A DNA stretch of 15,778 nt from an uncultured Megasphaera sp. (GTDB lineage: Bacteria; Bacillota; Negativicutes; Veillonellales; Megasphaeraceae). Below are positions 1 to 6,345 of this stretch, in pieces (the first letter of the stretch is position 1; each line of letters begins with the position of its first letter). The notes under the pieces were generated by a model. That model saw only the letters and a program-made list of their open reading frames with translations. It did not search any database and was not told the DNA's origin. A program made the position numbers and the translations under genes. The stretch covers positions 1 to 15,778 of the forward strand of contig CABQJB010000024.1 in NCBI GenBank assembly GCA_902464195.1, read 5' to 3'.

Positions 1-25
1 AAGGCGGTCTGAGAGGTTAAAGGTC

Positions 26-118
26 GGCCCCTACGCACAGGGCCGTTGGCCGTGTATTTTTTTGGTGACCTGCCACCTGCGTTCTTTTCCATCGCCTGTA
101 TGCGATACCGTAGGGGCC
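26..118. repeat. 93-bp inverted-repeat-flanked intergenic element (copy 1)
   Basis: The element is bounded by the perfect 10-bp inverted repeats GGCCCCTACG (26-35) and CGTAGGGGCC (109-118). Inside are a GGCC-GTT-GGCC hairpin (41-51) followed by seven T on the plus strand (57-63) and a conserved spacer ending in TGCGATACC. Further copies with the same architecture start at 1523, 1847 and 2171. No protein is encoded. It resembles a small non-autonomous or REP-like palindromic element, but no target-site duplication is evident. Confidence 0.7.
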
Positions 119-263
119 GTCCCAAAGCCTTTCTGACCCATCAGATACAGGACAGTTACTTGGACGGATGGTAGCGGCGGGCGACCCGCTACGCGCTGAG
201 GGCTTCCCGAAGCGTCGTTGTTAGTTTGAGTCTGTTGCGGCGAAGCCGCATCTGAGTCCGAGG
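119..263. repeat. Diverged ~145-bp repeat module with two hairpins
   Basis: This stretch is a diverged copy of 2262-2405; most positions match by eye. It contains a 7-bp stem GTAGCGG (171-177) / CCGCTAC (186-192) and ends with the module-B hairpin TGCGGC-GAA-GCCGCA (235-249), which occurs five times in the window. Together with 26-118 it fills the 335-bp gap left of the nuclease gene. No credible coding sequence is present. Confidence 0.65.
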
Positions 264-283
264 AAATTGGAGGAAATTTTAAT

Positions 284-325
284 AAAAACACCGCCAATGG
301 TTTCTTGCCCCATGGCGGTGTTTTT
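284..325 (-). terminator. Rho-independent terminator of the Rpn-like nuclease gene
   Basis: A perfect 13-bp stem AAAAACACCGCCA (284-296) / TGGCGGTGTTTTT (313-325) with a 16-nt loop lies 10 bp past the stop codon at 336. Read on the minus strand, the stem ends in a T run. The A/T arms make it usable in both directions. Confidence 0.85.
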
Positions 326-335
326 GTAATTATTC

Positions 336-1325
336 CTAAATCAATTTATTTTGTTTAGCAAGCTCCTGGATTATGGAAAGTGATAGTTTGGTATATTTTG
401 CGACTTTGTCCAAATCTACACCATCCTTGAGCATTTCCAAAGCTGATTCTATTTTTCCTTCTTGCTTGCCTTTCATCAGGCCATCTTCGTATATTCCTTC
501 TCCTAAGTTGCACATGACTGCCAAATCCCCCTCTCCTTCTTGTGTCAAATCAATTCCAAAATCATTATGCAAGGTTATAATCTTTTCACTGGCGTCCTTT
601 GACGATTTGAACATCAAATCAAGCAGGTTTATCAGCTGGTCTTTGACTTTGCTATTTCCCAGATAGACAAAGATGATGCCCATGAGGTCATAATTCTGAC
701 AAGGTTCCTTATAGCGGTGCAGCAGATGCTGTTCTTTCAACTGATAGCGGTTGATAGCACTTTTCCCCTGTGGGGCTTCCATGCAGATCCAAATGGTATA
801 GACCTTCTTTATTTTATCGTAGTCGCTATTGATGAATTCGGTCCCTTTTTGCGAAGAAATCAAGCGGCTGGCATAATAGACAGCTCTTTTTAATAGAGGA
901 TAGGTATCTCCCGTTTTCTTTTTCGGTTTCAAACGCTTTTGTGCTTCTACATTAATAATCAGGGTAATAAGCTCATTCGTTTCCGGCGCCTTCGCCCGAA
1001 ATAAGATGTCAAAGACGATGCTGCCTTCCGTTATGCTGTTATCTTCATTCTGTGCCCCTTTGATTTTCGGTGTATCCTGTCGCTCTAAGGCATGGCGGAC
1101 CGCGTTGGTTTTGTCCTTAGAAACCGGAACCGTACTGACTTCCGGCGTCCCTTCGATGTAGATATTGGCAATATCGTCGAGGCTGGCCGATTCAAATTCA
1201 GGGACCGTCCGTTTCAAGATATAAGCCAGCACCTTTTTCTGCGACAAAACGCCTTTAGCTGCTTGATCGTAATCTAGTGCCCCTGCCAGTTGTTCCTGTA
1301 CATCCTGCATTATCTCTTCATTCAT
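336..1325 (-). CDS. Rpn-family PD-(D/E)XK nuclease / putative transposase-like protein
   Basis: The 329-residue product resembles the Rpn recombination-promoting nuclease / PDDEXK_2 transposase-like family, which makes DNA breaks and is often multicopy. What is seen: a PD-(D/E)XK-like core with D106 in SIVFDILFR, then E127 and Q129 in INVEAQ (the ExQ variant), a helix YPLLKRAVYYASRLI (143-157), and a charged C-terminal tail MKGKQEGKIESALEML typical of the family. I chose the ATG at 1325 because AAGGAGGT sits about 9 nt upstream. A GTG at 1334 in the same frame overlaps that Shine-Dalgarno sequence and is rejected. The gene is monocistronic, with its own promoter (1349-1378) and terminator (284-325), and is flanked on both sides by repeat arrays. 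Whether it moves or protects DNA cannot be told from sequence. Confidence 0.8.
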   Translation of the reverse strand: MNEEIMQDVQEQLAGALDYDQAAKGVLSQKKVLAYILKRTVPEFESASLDDIANIYIEGTPEVSTVPVSKDKTNAVRHALERQDTPKIKGAQNEDNSITEGSIVFDILFRAKAPETNELITLIINVEAQKRLKPKKKTGDTYPLLKRAVYYASRLISSQKGTEFINSDYDKIKKVYTIWICMEAPQGKSAINRYQLKEQHLLHRYKEPCQNYDLMGIIFVYLGNSKVKDQLINLLDLMFKSSKDASEKIITLHNDFGIDLTQEGEGDLAVMCNLGEGIYEDGLMKGKQEGKIESALEMLKDGVDLDKVAKYTKLSLSIIQELAKQNKLI

Positions 1326-1348
1326 CGGCCACACCTCCTTTTGACCTC

Positions 1349-1378
1349 ATTGTACCAAATTTTGATTTTTTTGTACAA
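1349..1378 (-). promoter_or_regulatory. Candidate promoter of the Rpn-like gene
   Basis: On the minus strand TTGTAC (1378-1373) and TACAAT (1354-1349) are separated by 18 bp, which places the start of transcription just before the AAGGAGGT ribosome binding site. The -35 is a weak match. The two hexamers also form a spaced inverted repeat TTGTAC...GTACAA, so part of the signal may be an operator. Confidence 0.45.
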
Positions 1379-1428
1379 CCAGGATTGACGATATTGCCTC
1401 GAGTAACCCTCGCCTCATGGCAACGACC

Positions 1429-1463
1429 GTAACTCGTAGCTCGTGGCTCGTGGCTCGTAAAAG
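1429..1463 (+). repeat. Heptanucleotide array (GTGGCTC type), left edge of gap
   Basis: Five consecutive 7-mers in register: GTAACTC, GTAGCTC, GTGGCTC, GTGGCTC, GTAAAAG. The last unit begins the linker GTAAAAGCCTGCTATTATGC, which follows heptad arrays again at 1781, 2105 and 3061. Confidence 0.75.
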
Positions 1464-1522
1464 CCTGCTATTATGCTTGAATAGGCTATGGTCGAATCTC
1501 ACAAGCGGGACGCCCTCTGGGC

Positions 1523-1615
1523 GTCCCCTACGCACAAGGCCGTTGGCCGTGTATTTTTTTGGTGACCTGCCACCTGCATTCTTTTCCATTGCCTGTATGC
1601 GATACCGTAGGGGAC
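1523..1615. repeat. 93-bp inverted-repeat-flanked element (copy 2)
   Basis: Arms GTCCCCTACG (1523-1532) and CGTAGGGGAC (1606-1615) are perfectly complementary. The internal hairpin GGCC-GTT-GGCC (1538-1548) is followed by seven T (1554-1560). The length equals copy 1 at 26-118, while the outer arm bases changed together: GGCC/GGCC there, GTCC/GGAC here. Confidence 0.7.
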
Positions 1616-1752
1616 GTCCCGGAGGATGTTCCGTAGGGCGTCCCGTCGCGAATCCCGTGCATAGCCAGAATTTATGACGAGTGGCACTCGGTCGTAATAC
1701 AATCATGAGTCTGTCGCGGCGGAACGCCGCATCTGATTCCGAGAAAAGAGCC

Positions 1753-1787
1753 GTGGCTCGTTGTTCTTGGTTCGTGGCTCGTAAAAG
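1753..1787 (+). repeat. Heptanucleotide array inside 324-bp unit, first copy
   Basis: Units GTGGCTC, GTTGTTC, TTGGTTC, GTGGCTC and GTAAAAG are in register. The array leads into the same linker as at 1457. Confidence 0.7.
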
Positions 1788-1846
1788 CTTGCCATTATGC
1801 ATGAATAAGATGTGGTCGAATCTCACAAGCGGGACGCCCTCTGGGC

Positions 1847-1939
1847 GTCCCCTACGCACAAGGCCGTTGGCCGTGTATTTTTTTGGTGACCTGCCACCTG
1901 CATTCTTTTCCATTGCCTGTATGCGATACCGTAGGGGAC
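1847..1939. repeat. 93-bp inverted-repeat-flanked element (copy 3)
   Basis: This is the copy of the 1523-1615 element in the second 324-bp unit, and it appears identical to it. Confidence 0.7.
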
Positions 1940-2076
1940 GTCCCGGAGGATGTTCCGTAGGGCGTCCCGTCGCGAATCCCGTGCATAGCCAGAATTTATG
2001 ACGAGTGGCACTCGGTCGTAATACAATCATGAGTCTGTCGCGGCGGAACGCCGCATCTGATTCCGAGAAAAGAGCC

Positions 2077-2111
2077 GTGGCTCGTTGTTCTTGGTTCGTG
2101 GCTCGTAAAAG
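2077..2111 (+). repeat. Heptanucleotide array inside 324-bp unit, second copy
   Basis: Identical to 1753-1787, displaced by exactly 324 bp. Confidence 0.7.
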
Positions 2112-2170
2112 CTTGCCATTATGCATGAATAAGATGTGGTCGAATCTCACAAGCGGGACGCCCTCTGGGC

Positions 2171-2261
2171 GTCCCCTACGCACAAGGCCGTTGGCCGTGA
2201 TTTTTTTGTAGCCAGTAAACAGCGTTTCCATTTATCGCCTGTATGCGAGGCCGTAGGGGCC
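2171..2261. repeat. Inverted-repeat-flanked element (diverged copy 4, 91 bp)
   Basis: The left arm GTCCCCTACG (2171-2180) belongs to the partial third 324-bp unit. The right arm CGTAGGGGCC (2252-2261) belongs to a diverged module. The centre differs from the other copies from about 2200 onward. The junction suggests recombination between a recent tandem copy and an older repeat. Confidence 0.6.
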
Positions 2262-2405
2262 GTCACAAAGCTTTCTGATTCGTCAGATACAGGACGGTTA
2301 CCCGGACGATTGGTAGCGGCGGGCGGCCCACTACGCGCTGAGGGTATCCCGAAGCGGCGTTGTCAGTTTGAGTTTGTCGTGGCGAAGCCGCATCTGATTC
2401 CAAGG
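2262..2405. repeat. Diverged copy of the 119-263 repeat module
   Basis: Shares landmarks with 119-263 in the same order: TCAGATACAGGAC, GGTAGCGGCGGGCG, CTACGCGCTGAGGG, TCCCGAAGCG and the module-B hairpin (2377-2392). The internal stem GTAGCGG / CCACTAC keeps six of seven pairs. Confidence 0.65.
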
Positions 2406-2411
2406 CGACCG

Positions 2412-2439
2412 GCTACCTGCGACCTGCGGCCTGCGCTCA
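2412..2439 (-). repeat. Heptanucleotide array (AGGYCGC type), right edge of gap
   Basis: Plus-strand units are GCTACCT, GCGACCT, GCGGCCT and GCGCTCA. The G-rich unit is therefore on the minus strand. The array ends one base before the stop codon of the Sel1 gene at 2441. Confidence 0.7.
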
Positions 2440-2440
2440 C

Positions 2441-2932
2441 TTATTTCCCATGGGGTGCATAGCCGTTGATGGCGGCCAGGCGGATCAGTTTTTCGCCTTT
2501 TTCCCTGTCTTTCGGGATGCCGATGCCTTCTTTATACATCTGGCCCAGCCAATATTGGTCCACGGCGGCTTCGACGTTGAGTTCGCCGCCCTGCAAGGCT
2601 TGTTCGAAGTAATGGCGGGCTTTGGCATAATTCCGTGTGACGCCGCGTCCCAGGAGATAGAGCATCCCCAGCATGGACTGGGCTTCTGGCAGGCCCTGTT
2701 CGGCAGCTTTGGTGTACCAAAAGGCGGCTTTTTCATCTTTTTTGTAGCTGTAAAAATAGGCATCGCCTAAATAGTTCTGGGCGTCCCGATCACCCTGGGT
2801 GGCTGCATTTTCTATCAGCATCCAGCCCACTTTATCGGCATCTCGGACGTGACCGCCGTCAGAGAGGAGTTCTAAGCCCCACGTATACAAGTTGATGGCC
2901 TGATTCTTCTTGGTTTGTTCGCTTCTGTCCAT
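2441..2932 (-). CDS. Sel1-like repeat protein
   Basis: The product has 163 residues from an ATG with AGGAGG seven bases upstream (2940-2945). An in-frame TTG at 2956 would lie beyond that site and is not used. It consists of Sel1-like (SLR, TPR-related) helical hairpins. One runs roughly 45-80 (LGDAYFYSYKKDEKAAFWY, KAAEQG), one 81-115 (LGMLYLLGRGVTRNYAKA), and one 125-158 (LGQMYKEGIGIPKDREKG). SLR proteins act as protein-protein scaffolds. There is no signal peptide or membrane segment, so it is probably cytoplasmic. It stands alone between two repeat-filled gaps, so context gives no partner. The specific role is unknown. Confidence 0.85.
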   Translation of the reverse strand: MDRSEQTKKNQAINLYTWGLELLSDGGHVRDADKVGWMLIENAATQGDRDAQNYLGDAYFYSYKKDEKAAFWYTKAAEQGLPEAQSMLGMLYLLGRGVTRNYAKARHYFEQALQGGELNVEAAVDQYWLGQMYKEGIGIPKDREKGEKLIRLAAINGYAPHGK

Positions 2933-3012
2933 GATTGTCCCTCCTGTGAAATACAATTTATATCTTCACTATAGCATCTGAGGAGGACAGGTTTTGTCAT
3001 AGCCTCTTTTTG

Positions 3013-3047
3013 AGTTTGAAGTTTGTAGTTTTTAGTTTGCAGTAGAT
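3013..3047 (+). repeat. Heptanucleotide array (AGTTTGT type), left edge of gap
   Basis: Units AGTTTGA, AGTTTGT, AGTTTTT, AGTTTGC and AGTAGAT are in register. They are an AT-rich variant of the same G-Y-R-G-N-Y-Y heptamer (GTTTGTA and GTAGTTT are the same cycle). Confidence 0.7.
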
Positions 3048-3056
3048 GGTTTGAAA

Positions 3057-3233
3057 GCTCGTAAAAGCCTACCATTATACTCGAATGGGTTTTGGTTGAA
3101 TATCGCAACGGGCCGCCTTAACCAGGCGGCCCCTACGCAGCCCCGGTCGGGGCGTTTTTTACGAGCCGAAGGTTTAATCGAGACGATATTGTCACCCTGA
3201 GTCTGTTGCGGCAAAGCCGCATCTGAGTCCGAG
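3057..3233. repeat. Composite intergenic element: linker, two hairpins, module B
   Basis: This is a diverged homologue of the 324-bp unit. The order is: linker GTAAAAGCCTACCATTATAC (3061-3080); 9-bp hairpin GGGCCGCCT (3110-3118) / AGGCGGCCC (3124-3132); CCTACGCA; 5-bp hairpin GCCCC (3140-3144) / GGGGC (3149-3153) with T6 (3155-3160); and module B with TGCGGC-AAA-GCCGCA. With the two flanking heptad arrays it accounts for most of the 355-bp gap between the Sel1 and NERD-helicase genes (2933-3287); no gene is seen there. Confidence 0.7.
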
Positions 3234-3282
3234 GCGGCCTGCGGTCTGCGAACTGCGGCCTGCGAACTGCGGCCTGCGCTCT
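3234..3282 (-). repeat. Heptanucleotide array (AGGCCGC/AGTTCGC type), right edge of gap
   Basis: Seven plus-strand units in register: GCGGCCT, GCGGTCT, GCGAACT, GCGGCCT, GCGAACT, GCGGCCT, GCGCTCT. The G-rich strand is the minus strand. The array ends five bases before the stop codon at 3288. Confidence 0.8.
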
Positions 3283-3287
3283 CCCTA

Positions 3288-4994
3288 TTAGTCCGCTTCT
3301 AAGTGCAGGGTTTTGACCAGTCCGCTGCGGTTATGCTTGACCGGTTCGTCGGTCAGGGCATCCAGGATGGGGCCGTAGTCTTTCTTTTCGATGTCTTCGC
3401 AGAAGGCGATTTTCAGGTACATCGTAGCCCGCGAGGAACCGACGTAGATGAGGCGCTGCATGAGGTCATCCGGGAGTTCCGACAGATTGACGTCGATGAG
3501 GAGGACCGCCGTGGCTTCGAGGCCTTTGAATTTCCGCACTGACGTGAAGAGGATTTTGCCGTCTTCCGGTTCCGTCGTGACGGGAATCCCGTTGAGGGTC
3601 CGGCAGTCCTTGAGGCCGCTATGGCCGACGGAGTGGGCCGTGAGGATGACCATGTCTTTCAGGGCGACGCCTTGTTGGCACATGTCCTTGACGAAGCGGT
3701 CTGCCTGTTTCTGCAGTTCTTTTTCGTTCCCATAAAAGACGGCTTTCGGCGTCATGCCCTGGATGGTGTTGACGTAACTGTCTTTCATGTGCATCAACTT
3801 GCCGATGGACGTGGCAATTTCAGCGGTATTGCGGCAATTTTTATAGAGAACCAGGCGACATTCGGCATTCTTATCGATCCAGCCCGTCGTCTTGCGGCTC
3901 ATGATGTACTGATTGCGGTCGTAAAAGATGTAGAAACAGCCGTCCTGTAATTCGGCCAGGAAGCTCAGGTGTTCCAGGATGGAGTCGCTCAGGTCCTGGC
4001 CTTCGTCGACGACGATGTTGGGATACGCCCAGTCATCATCATTGAATTCGCTTTCAAAGTACCGTTCAAAGACGGCGACGACTTTATTGAGGGGCAAGGT
4101 GTCGTCCTGGAGGATTTCTTCGGCCAAAGTGCGTACATTATGGAAGGTAATCTGCGGGTCGTGATAATGGCGGCGCAGGTACTGCAGGAGGAATTCGTTG
4201 AAACACAGGTAGAGGACCTTTTTTCCCTGACTGGCCAGCATCCGCGCTTTTTCTACAGCCAGCATGGTCTTGCCCGTACCGGCCGGGCCGTAAATGGCCG
4301 CCGTCCGCTGTTCCTGCAGGAAGCGCAGGATGGAGAACTGCTGGTTCGTCAGCTGGACGTAAGACGTCTTCGTTTCCCGGCTGCTGCTGGAAATCGTTTC
4401 GGCAATGCGGAAGGACGGCATGAGTGTCTGGATGAGGGCTTTGAATTCCGGCGGCTTCAACGGCGTAAAGGACCGGCCCAGGTGGCCTTTCCAATAGGCA
4501 TAAACCTTGTCCAGGGCTTCTTCCGGATGTACTAAACTCAGCTGATCCAGGATGATTTCCGGAACGGCTTCGGCCGGCAGACGCAGTTTCGAATCCATGG
4601 CGACCGACGTGAACCAGGCCGCCCGGCCAATCATGGGACAGTCATAGGGGAAATGCTGGCGCAGGATCCGCTGGATACGGTACTGCGTTTCCGCAGCTTG
4701 TCCTAAGGGATTGATGCGTTTTTTACTGTTATTCCTGCGGTTGATTTGGATCCAGCTGCCTTCTTCATAGCCGATGCCGCCGGATTTGACTTCGATGGAC
4801 AAGATGCCCTTGGTCGGGTGCAAAATGATAAAGTCGCCTTCCCCTTCGCTCCGGTATTGGCCCGGTTCGCCGAGCCAGCGGAAGGAATGGAAGACGACAT
4901 ATCCGTCACTTAATTGTTGTAAGGCCTGATAGACCTGGATTTCGCCATCGCTGCCATGAAAATCGTCATCGATGGTCGGATAAAAACGTGCCAT
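3288..4994 (-). CDS. NERD nuclease-superfamily 1 (UvrD-like) helicase fusion
   Basis: The 568-residue protein joins an N-terminal NERD domain to an SF1 helicase and probably unwinds and cuts DNA. NERD spans about 14-130, with GEIQV (17-21, E18), GEGDF (51-55, D54) and IEVKSG (67-72, E68 and K70), the PD-(D/E)XK signature. The helicase follows: Walker A GPAGTGKT (236-243), motif II VVDEGQD (328-334), FYDRNQ (357-362), NCRNT (386-390), KFKGLEA (488-494) and motif VI YVGSSRA (517-523). All catalytic motifs look intact. The ATG at 4994 lies within the 3' end of the zinc-ribbon gene (29-bp overlap), with GGAAAG upstream, so the two are translationally coupled. NERD-helicases occur in housekeeping and in phage- or plasmid-defence contexts. 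The coupled, unfamiliar partner favours a dedicated system, but function is inference. Confidence 0.88.
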   Translation of the reverse strand: MARFYPTIDDDFHGSDGEIQVYQALQQLSDGYVVFHSFRWLGEPGQYRSEGEGDFIILHPTKGILSIEVKSGGIGYEEGSWIQINRRNNSKKRINPLGQAAETQYRIQRILRQHFPYDCPMIGRAAWFTSVAMDSKLRLPAEAVPEIILDQLSLVHPEEALDKVYAYWKGHLGRSFTPLKPPEFKALIQTLMPSFRIAETISSSSRETKTSYVQLTNQQFSILRFLQEQRTAAIYGPAGTGKTMLAVEKARMLASQGKKVLYLCFNEFLLQYLRRHYHDPQITFHNVRTLAEEILQDDTLPLNKVVAVFERYFESEFNDDDWAYPNIVVDEGQDLSDSILEHLSFLAELQDGCFYIFYDRNQYIMSRKTTGWIDKNAECRLVLYKNCRNTAEIATSIGKLMHMKDSYVNTIQGMTPKAVFYGNEKELQKQADRFVKDMCQQGVALKDMVILTAHSVGHSGLKDCRTLNGIPVTTEPEDGKILFTSVRKFKGLEATAVLLIDVNLSELPDDLMQRLIYVGSSRATMYLKIAFCEDIEKKDYGPILDALTDEPVKHNRSGLVKTLHLEAD

Positions 4995-6321
4995 GCAGTA
5001 TCTTTCCTTTCTTTTTATCTTCTGTCATCGTGTTCTCCTTATTATACCAGGGATACTTCAGGGACGGAAGGGTACCGAATTCTTTCATTCTGGCTTTGAG
5101 CTGCTTTTGAAGTTCGTGTTGCCAGAGATAGCGGTCAATCATTTCTTTTTGGGCATACAATACGCTGTCTTCGACTTGATAGCGCGTGAAGGTGTTCAGG
5201 CCATCGATTTCTAAGAGGCACGTATTCAGGCGTCCCACCAGTTCCCAGCAGGCCATTTTATCTTCCGTGACGGTCTGGTACTGTTCTTTCAATTCTTCGC
5301 GCATGCGGTAATAGTCCGTCAGCGAATGGACGCTGGAAAGTCTGTCTTTTTTCAGGACGGCTTCTGCTTTTTCGGCGACGCCGGCCCGTTCGAAGTCGTA
5401 GAAGTGGCAGTCGTCCAGGAGGTAGCCATGGATGTATTTTCCCAGTTGTTCGTTGAAATTCAGGGTAAAGACGGCATGACAGCGTTCACATTCAACGGTC
5501 TGTACCATATTCGGCAGATTATGGATCAGCAGGTTCCCCTGTTCATCGCGGTGATTGCAGACGGGTTCCCAGGCGTAACGGCGCCGGCTTTCCTGCAAGG
5601 TCGTGCCAGCCTTTTTGAAGCAGTCGTCGATAAGCGTGAGCGCTTCGTCCATATTGAGCCCCGGGATGTCGTCGAGGAGATTGACCGTACGGTCATAATA
5701 ATCGAGGTTGCTAAAGATGGGCACGGAAAAGTTCAGTACCCAAAAGGTTCTGAATGTCATCTGCTGGTACAGGGGAAAGAGGATGCTGCGGATGTGTTTG
5801 GCTGAAAACGCATCGTAATAGGGCAGGTCCAGCGTAATGTAATCCAATTTCTCTAAGATAGCCGTTTGTCGACGGATTTCACGCTGGAGCAGTTCGGCCT
5901 GGATTTTAAGGTTGTTGTGGAAAAAGGTGACATCTTTTGGCGTGAACTGCTGCATCTTGTCCAAAATATGATTGGATTTTTCGATGTGTGCTATGAAATC
6001 CGGCTTGAGAAGGTCGTCCAGGCTGTTATATCTCAAGACTTCATTGTAGCTGTATTCCTGCGTATCCGGATCGATTTTCAGCGAAAAAACAGTATGGCAT
6101 TTTTTGCAGATATACGTATCATGACAATTCTTGGCGCTATCTAGCATCGTCAGGGAGCTGGCATCCTCAAAGAGCGGATGCCCGTCACTGTCGCGGTGTT
6201 CGCAACAGTCGCGTTCTTTAAGGACCGCCCGACATTCATCCACATCAAGGCCAAATTTCTTATAGCAGTTATAAATGAACTGGATATCTTGTTGTGCTTG
6301 TACTATGTCAATTTTTTTCAT
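4966..6321 (-). CDS. Duplicated zinc-ribbon/coiled-coil protein, unknown function
   Basis: I do not recognise this 451-residue protein. It contains two copies of a module of roughly 215 residues: a helical lead-in (GLDVDEC / GLNMDEA), a CxHRD...G...L strand, a CxxCHxVF-L ribbon, then a long helical or coiled-coil region. Likely metal ligands are C40, H42, C72, C75 and H76 in copy 1, and C255, H257, C278, C281 and H282 in copy 2. CKKCHTVFSL (72-81) and CERCHAVFTL (278-287) align directly. The C-terminus is basic and charged. The ATG at 6321 has GGGAGG eight bases upstream. It is the first gene of a two-gene operon with the NERD-helicase, which it overlaps by 29 bp. A nucleic-acid or protein sensor/adaptor role is plausible; no enzymatic motif is visible. 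Confidence 0.85.
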   Translation of the reverse strand: MKKIDIVQAQQDIQFIYNCYKKFGLDVDECRAVLKERDCCEHRDSDGHPLFEDASSLTMLDSAKNCHDTYICKKCHTVFSLKIDPDTQEYSYNEVLRYNSLDDLLKPDFIAHIEKSNHILDKMQQFTPKDVTFFHNNLKIQAELLQREIRRQTAILEKLDYITLDLPYYDAFSAKHIRSILFPLYQQMTFRTFWVLNFSVPIFSNLDYYDRTVNLLDDIPGLNMDEALTLIDDCFKKAGTTLQESRRRYAWEPVCNHRDEQGNLLIHNLPNMVQTVECERCHAVFTLNFNEQLGKYIHGYLLDDCHFYDFERAGVAEKAEAVLKKDRLSSVHSLTDYYRMREELKEQYQTVTEDKMACWELVGRLNTCLLEIDGLNTFTRYQVEDSVLYAQKEMIDRYLWQHELQKQLKARMKEFGTLPSLKYPWYNKENTMTEDKKKGKILHGTFLSDHR

Positions 6322-6345
6322 TCCTATCGCCTCCCTGGGTTATCT

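Larger units (their letters stand above)
1491..2199. repeat. 324-bp tandem repeat, two full copies plus a partial third
   Basis: Copies occupy 1491-1814 and 1815-2138, and a third starts at 2139 and matches to about 2199. By eye the two full copies are identical. The period is 324 bp, a multiple of three. Each unit contains, in order: a GGGACGCCC-TCT-GGGCGTCCC hairpin, a 93-bp inverted-repeat element, a module-B hairpin, a heptad array and the GTAAAAG linker. The 1429-1490 sequence is a diverged copy of the end of the unit. The whole gap between the Rpn-like gene and the Sel1 gene (1326-2440) is made of such repeats plus the Rpn promoter; I see no real gene in it. Confidence 0.9.

Noticed and set aside
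31..297. 88-codon open frame on the minus strand at the window start
   Set aside because: It lies wholly within repeat modules and overlaps the terminator arm; there is no family resemblance or ribosome binding site.
1347..2231. Long open frame (294 codons) on the minus strand with 108-residue internal repeats
   Set aside because: It exists only because the 324-bp repeat is a multiple of three. It reads through hairpins and heptads, has no ribosome binding site, and the same DNA is open in other frames on both strands.
2946..3000. Promoter for the Sel1-repeat gene
   Set aside because: TATAGT and TATAAA can be seen upstream, but neither has an acceptable -35 at 16-18 bp, so no specific promoter is called.
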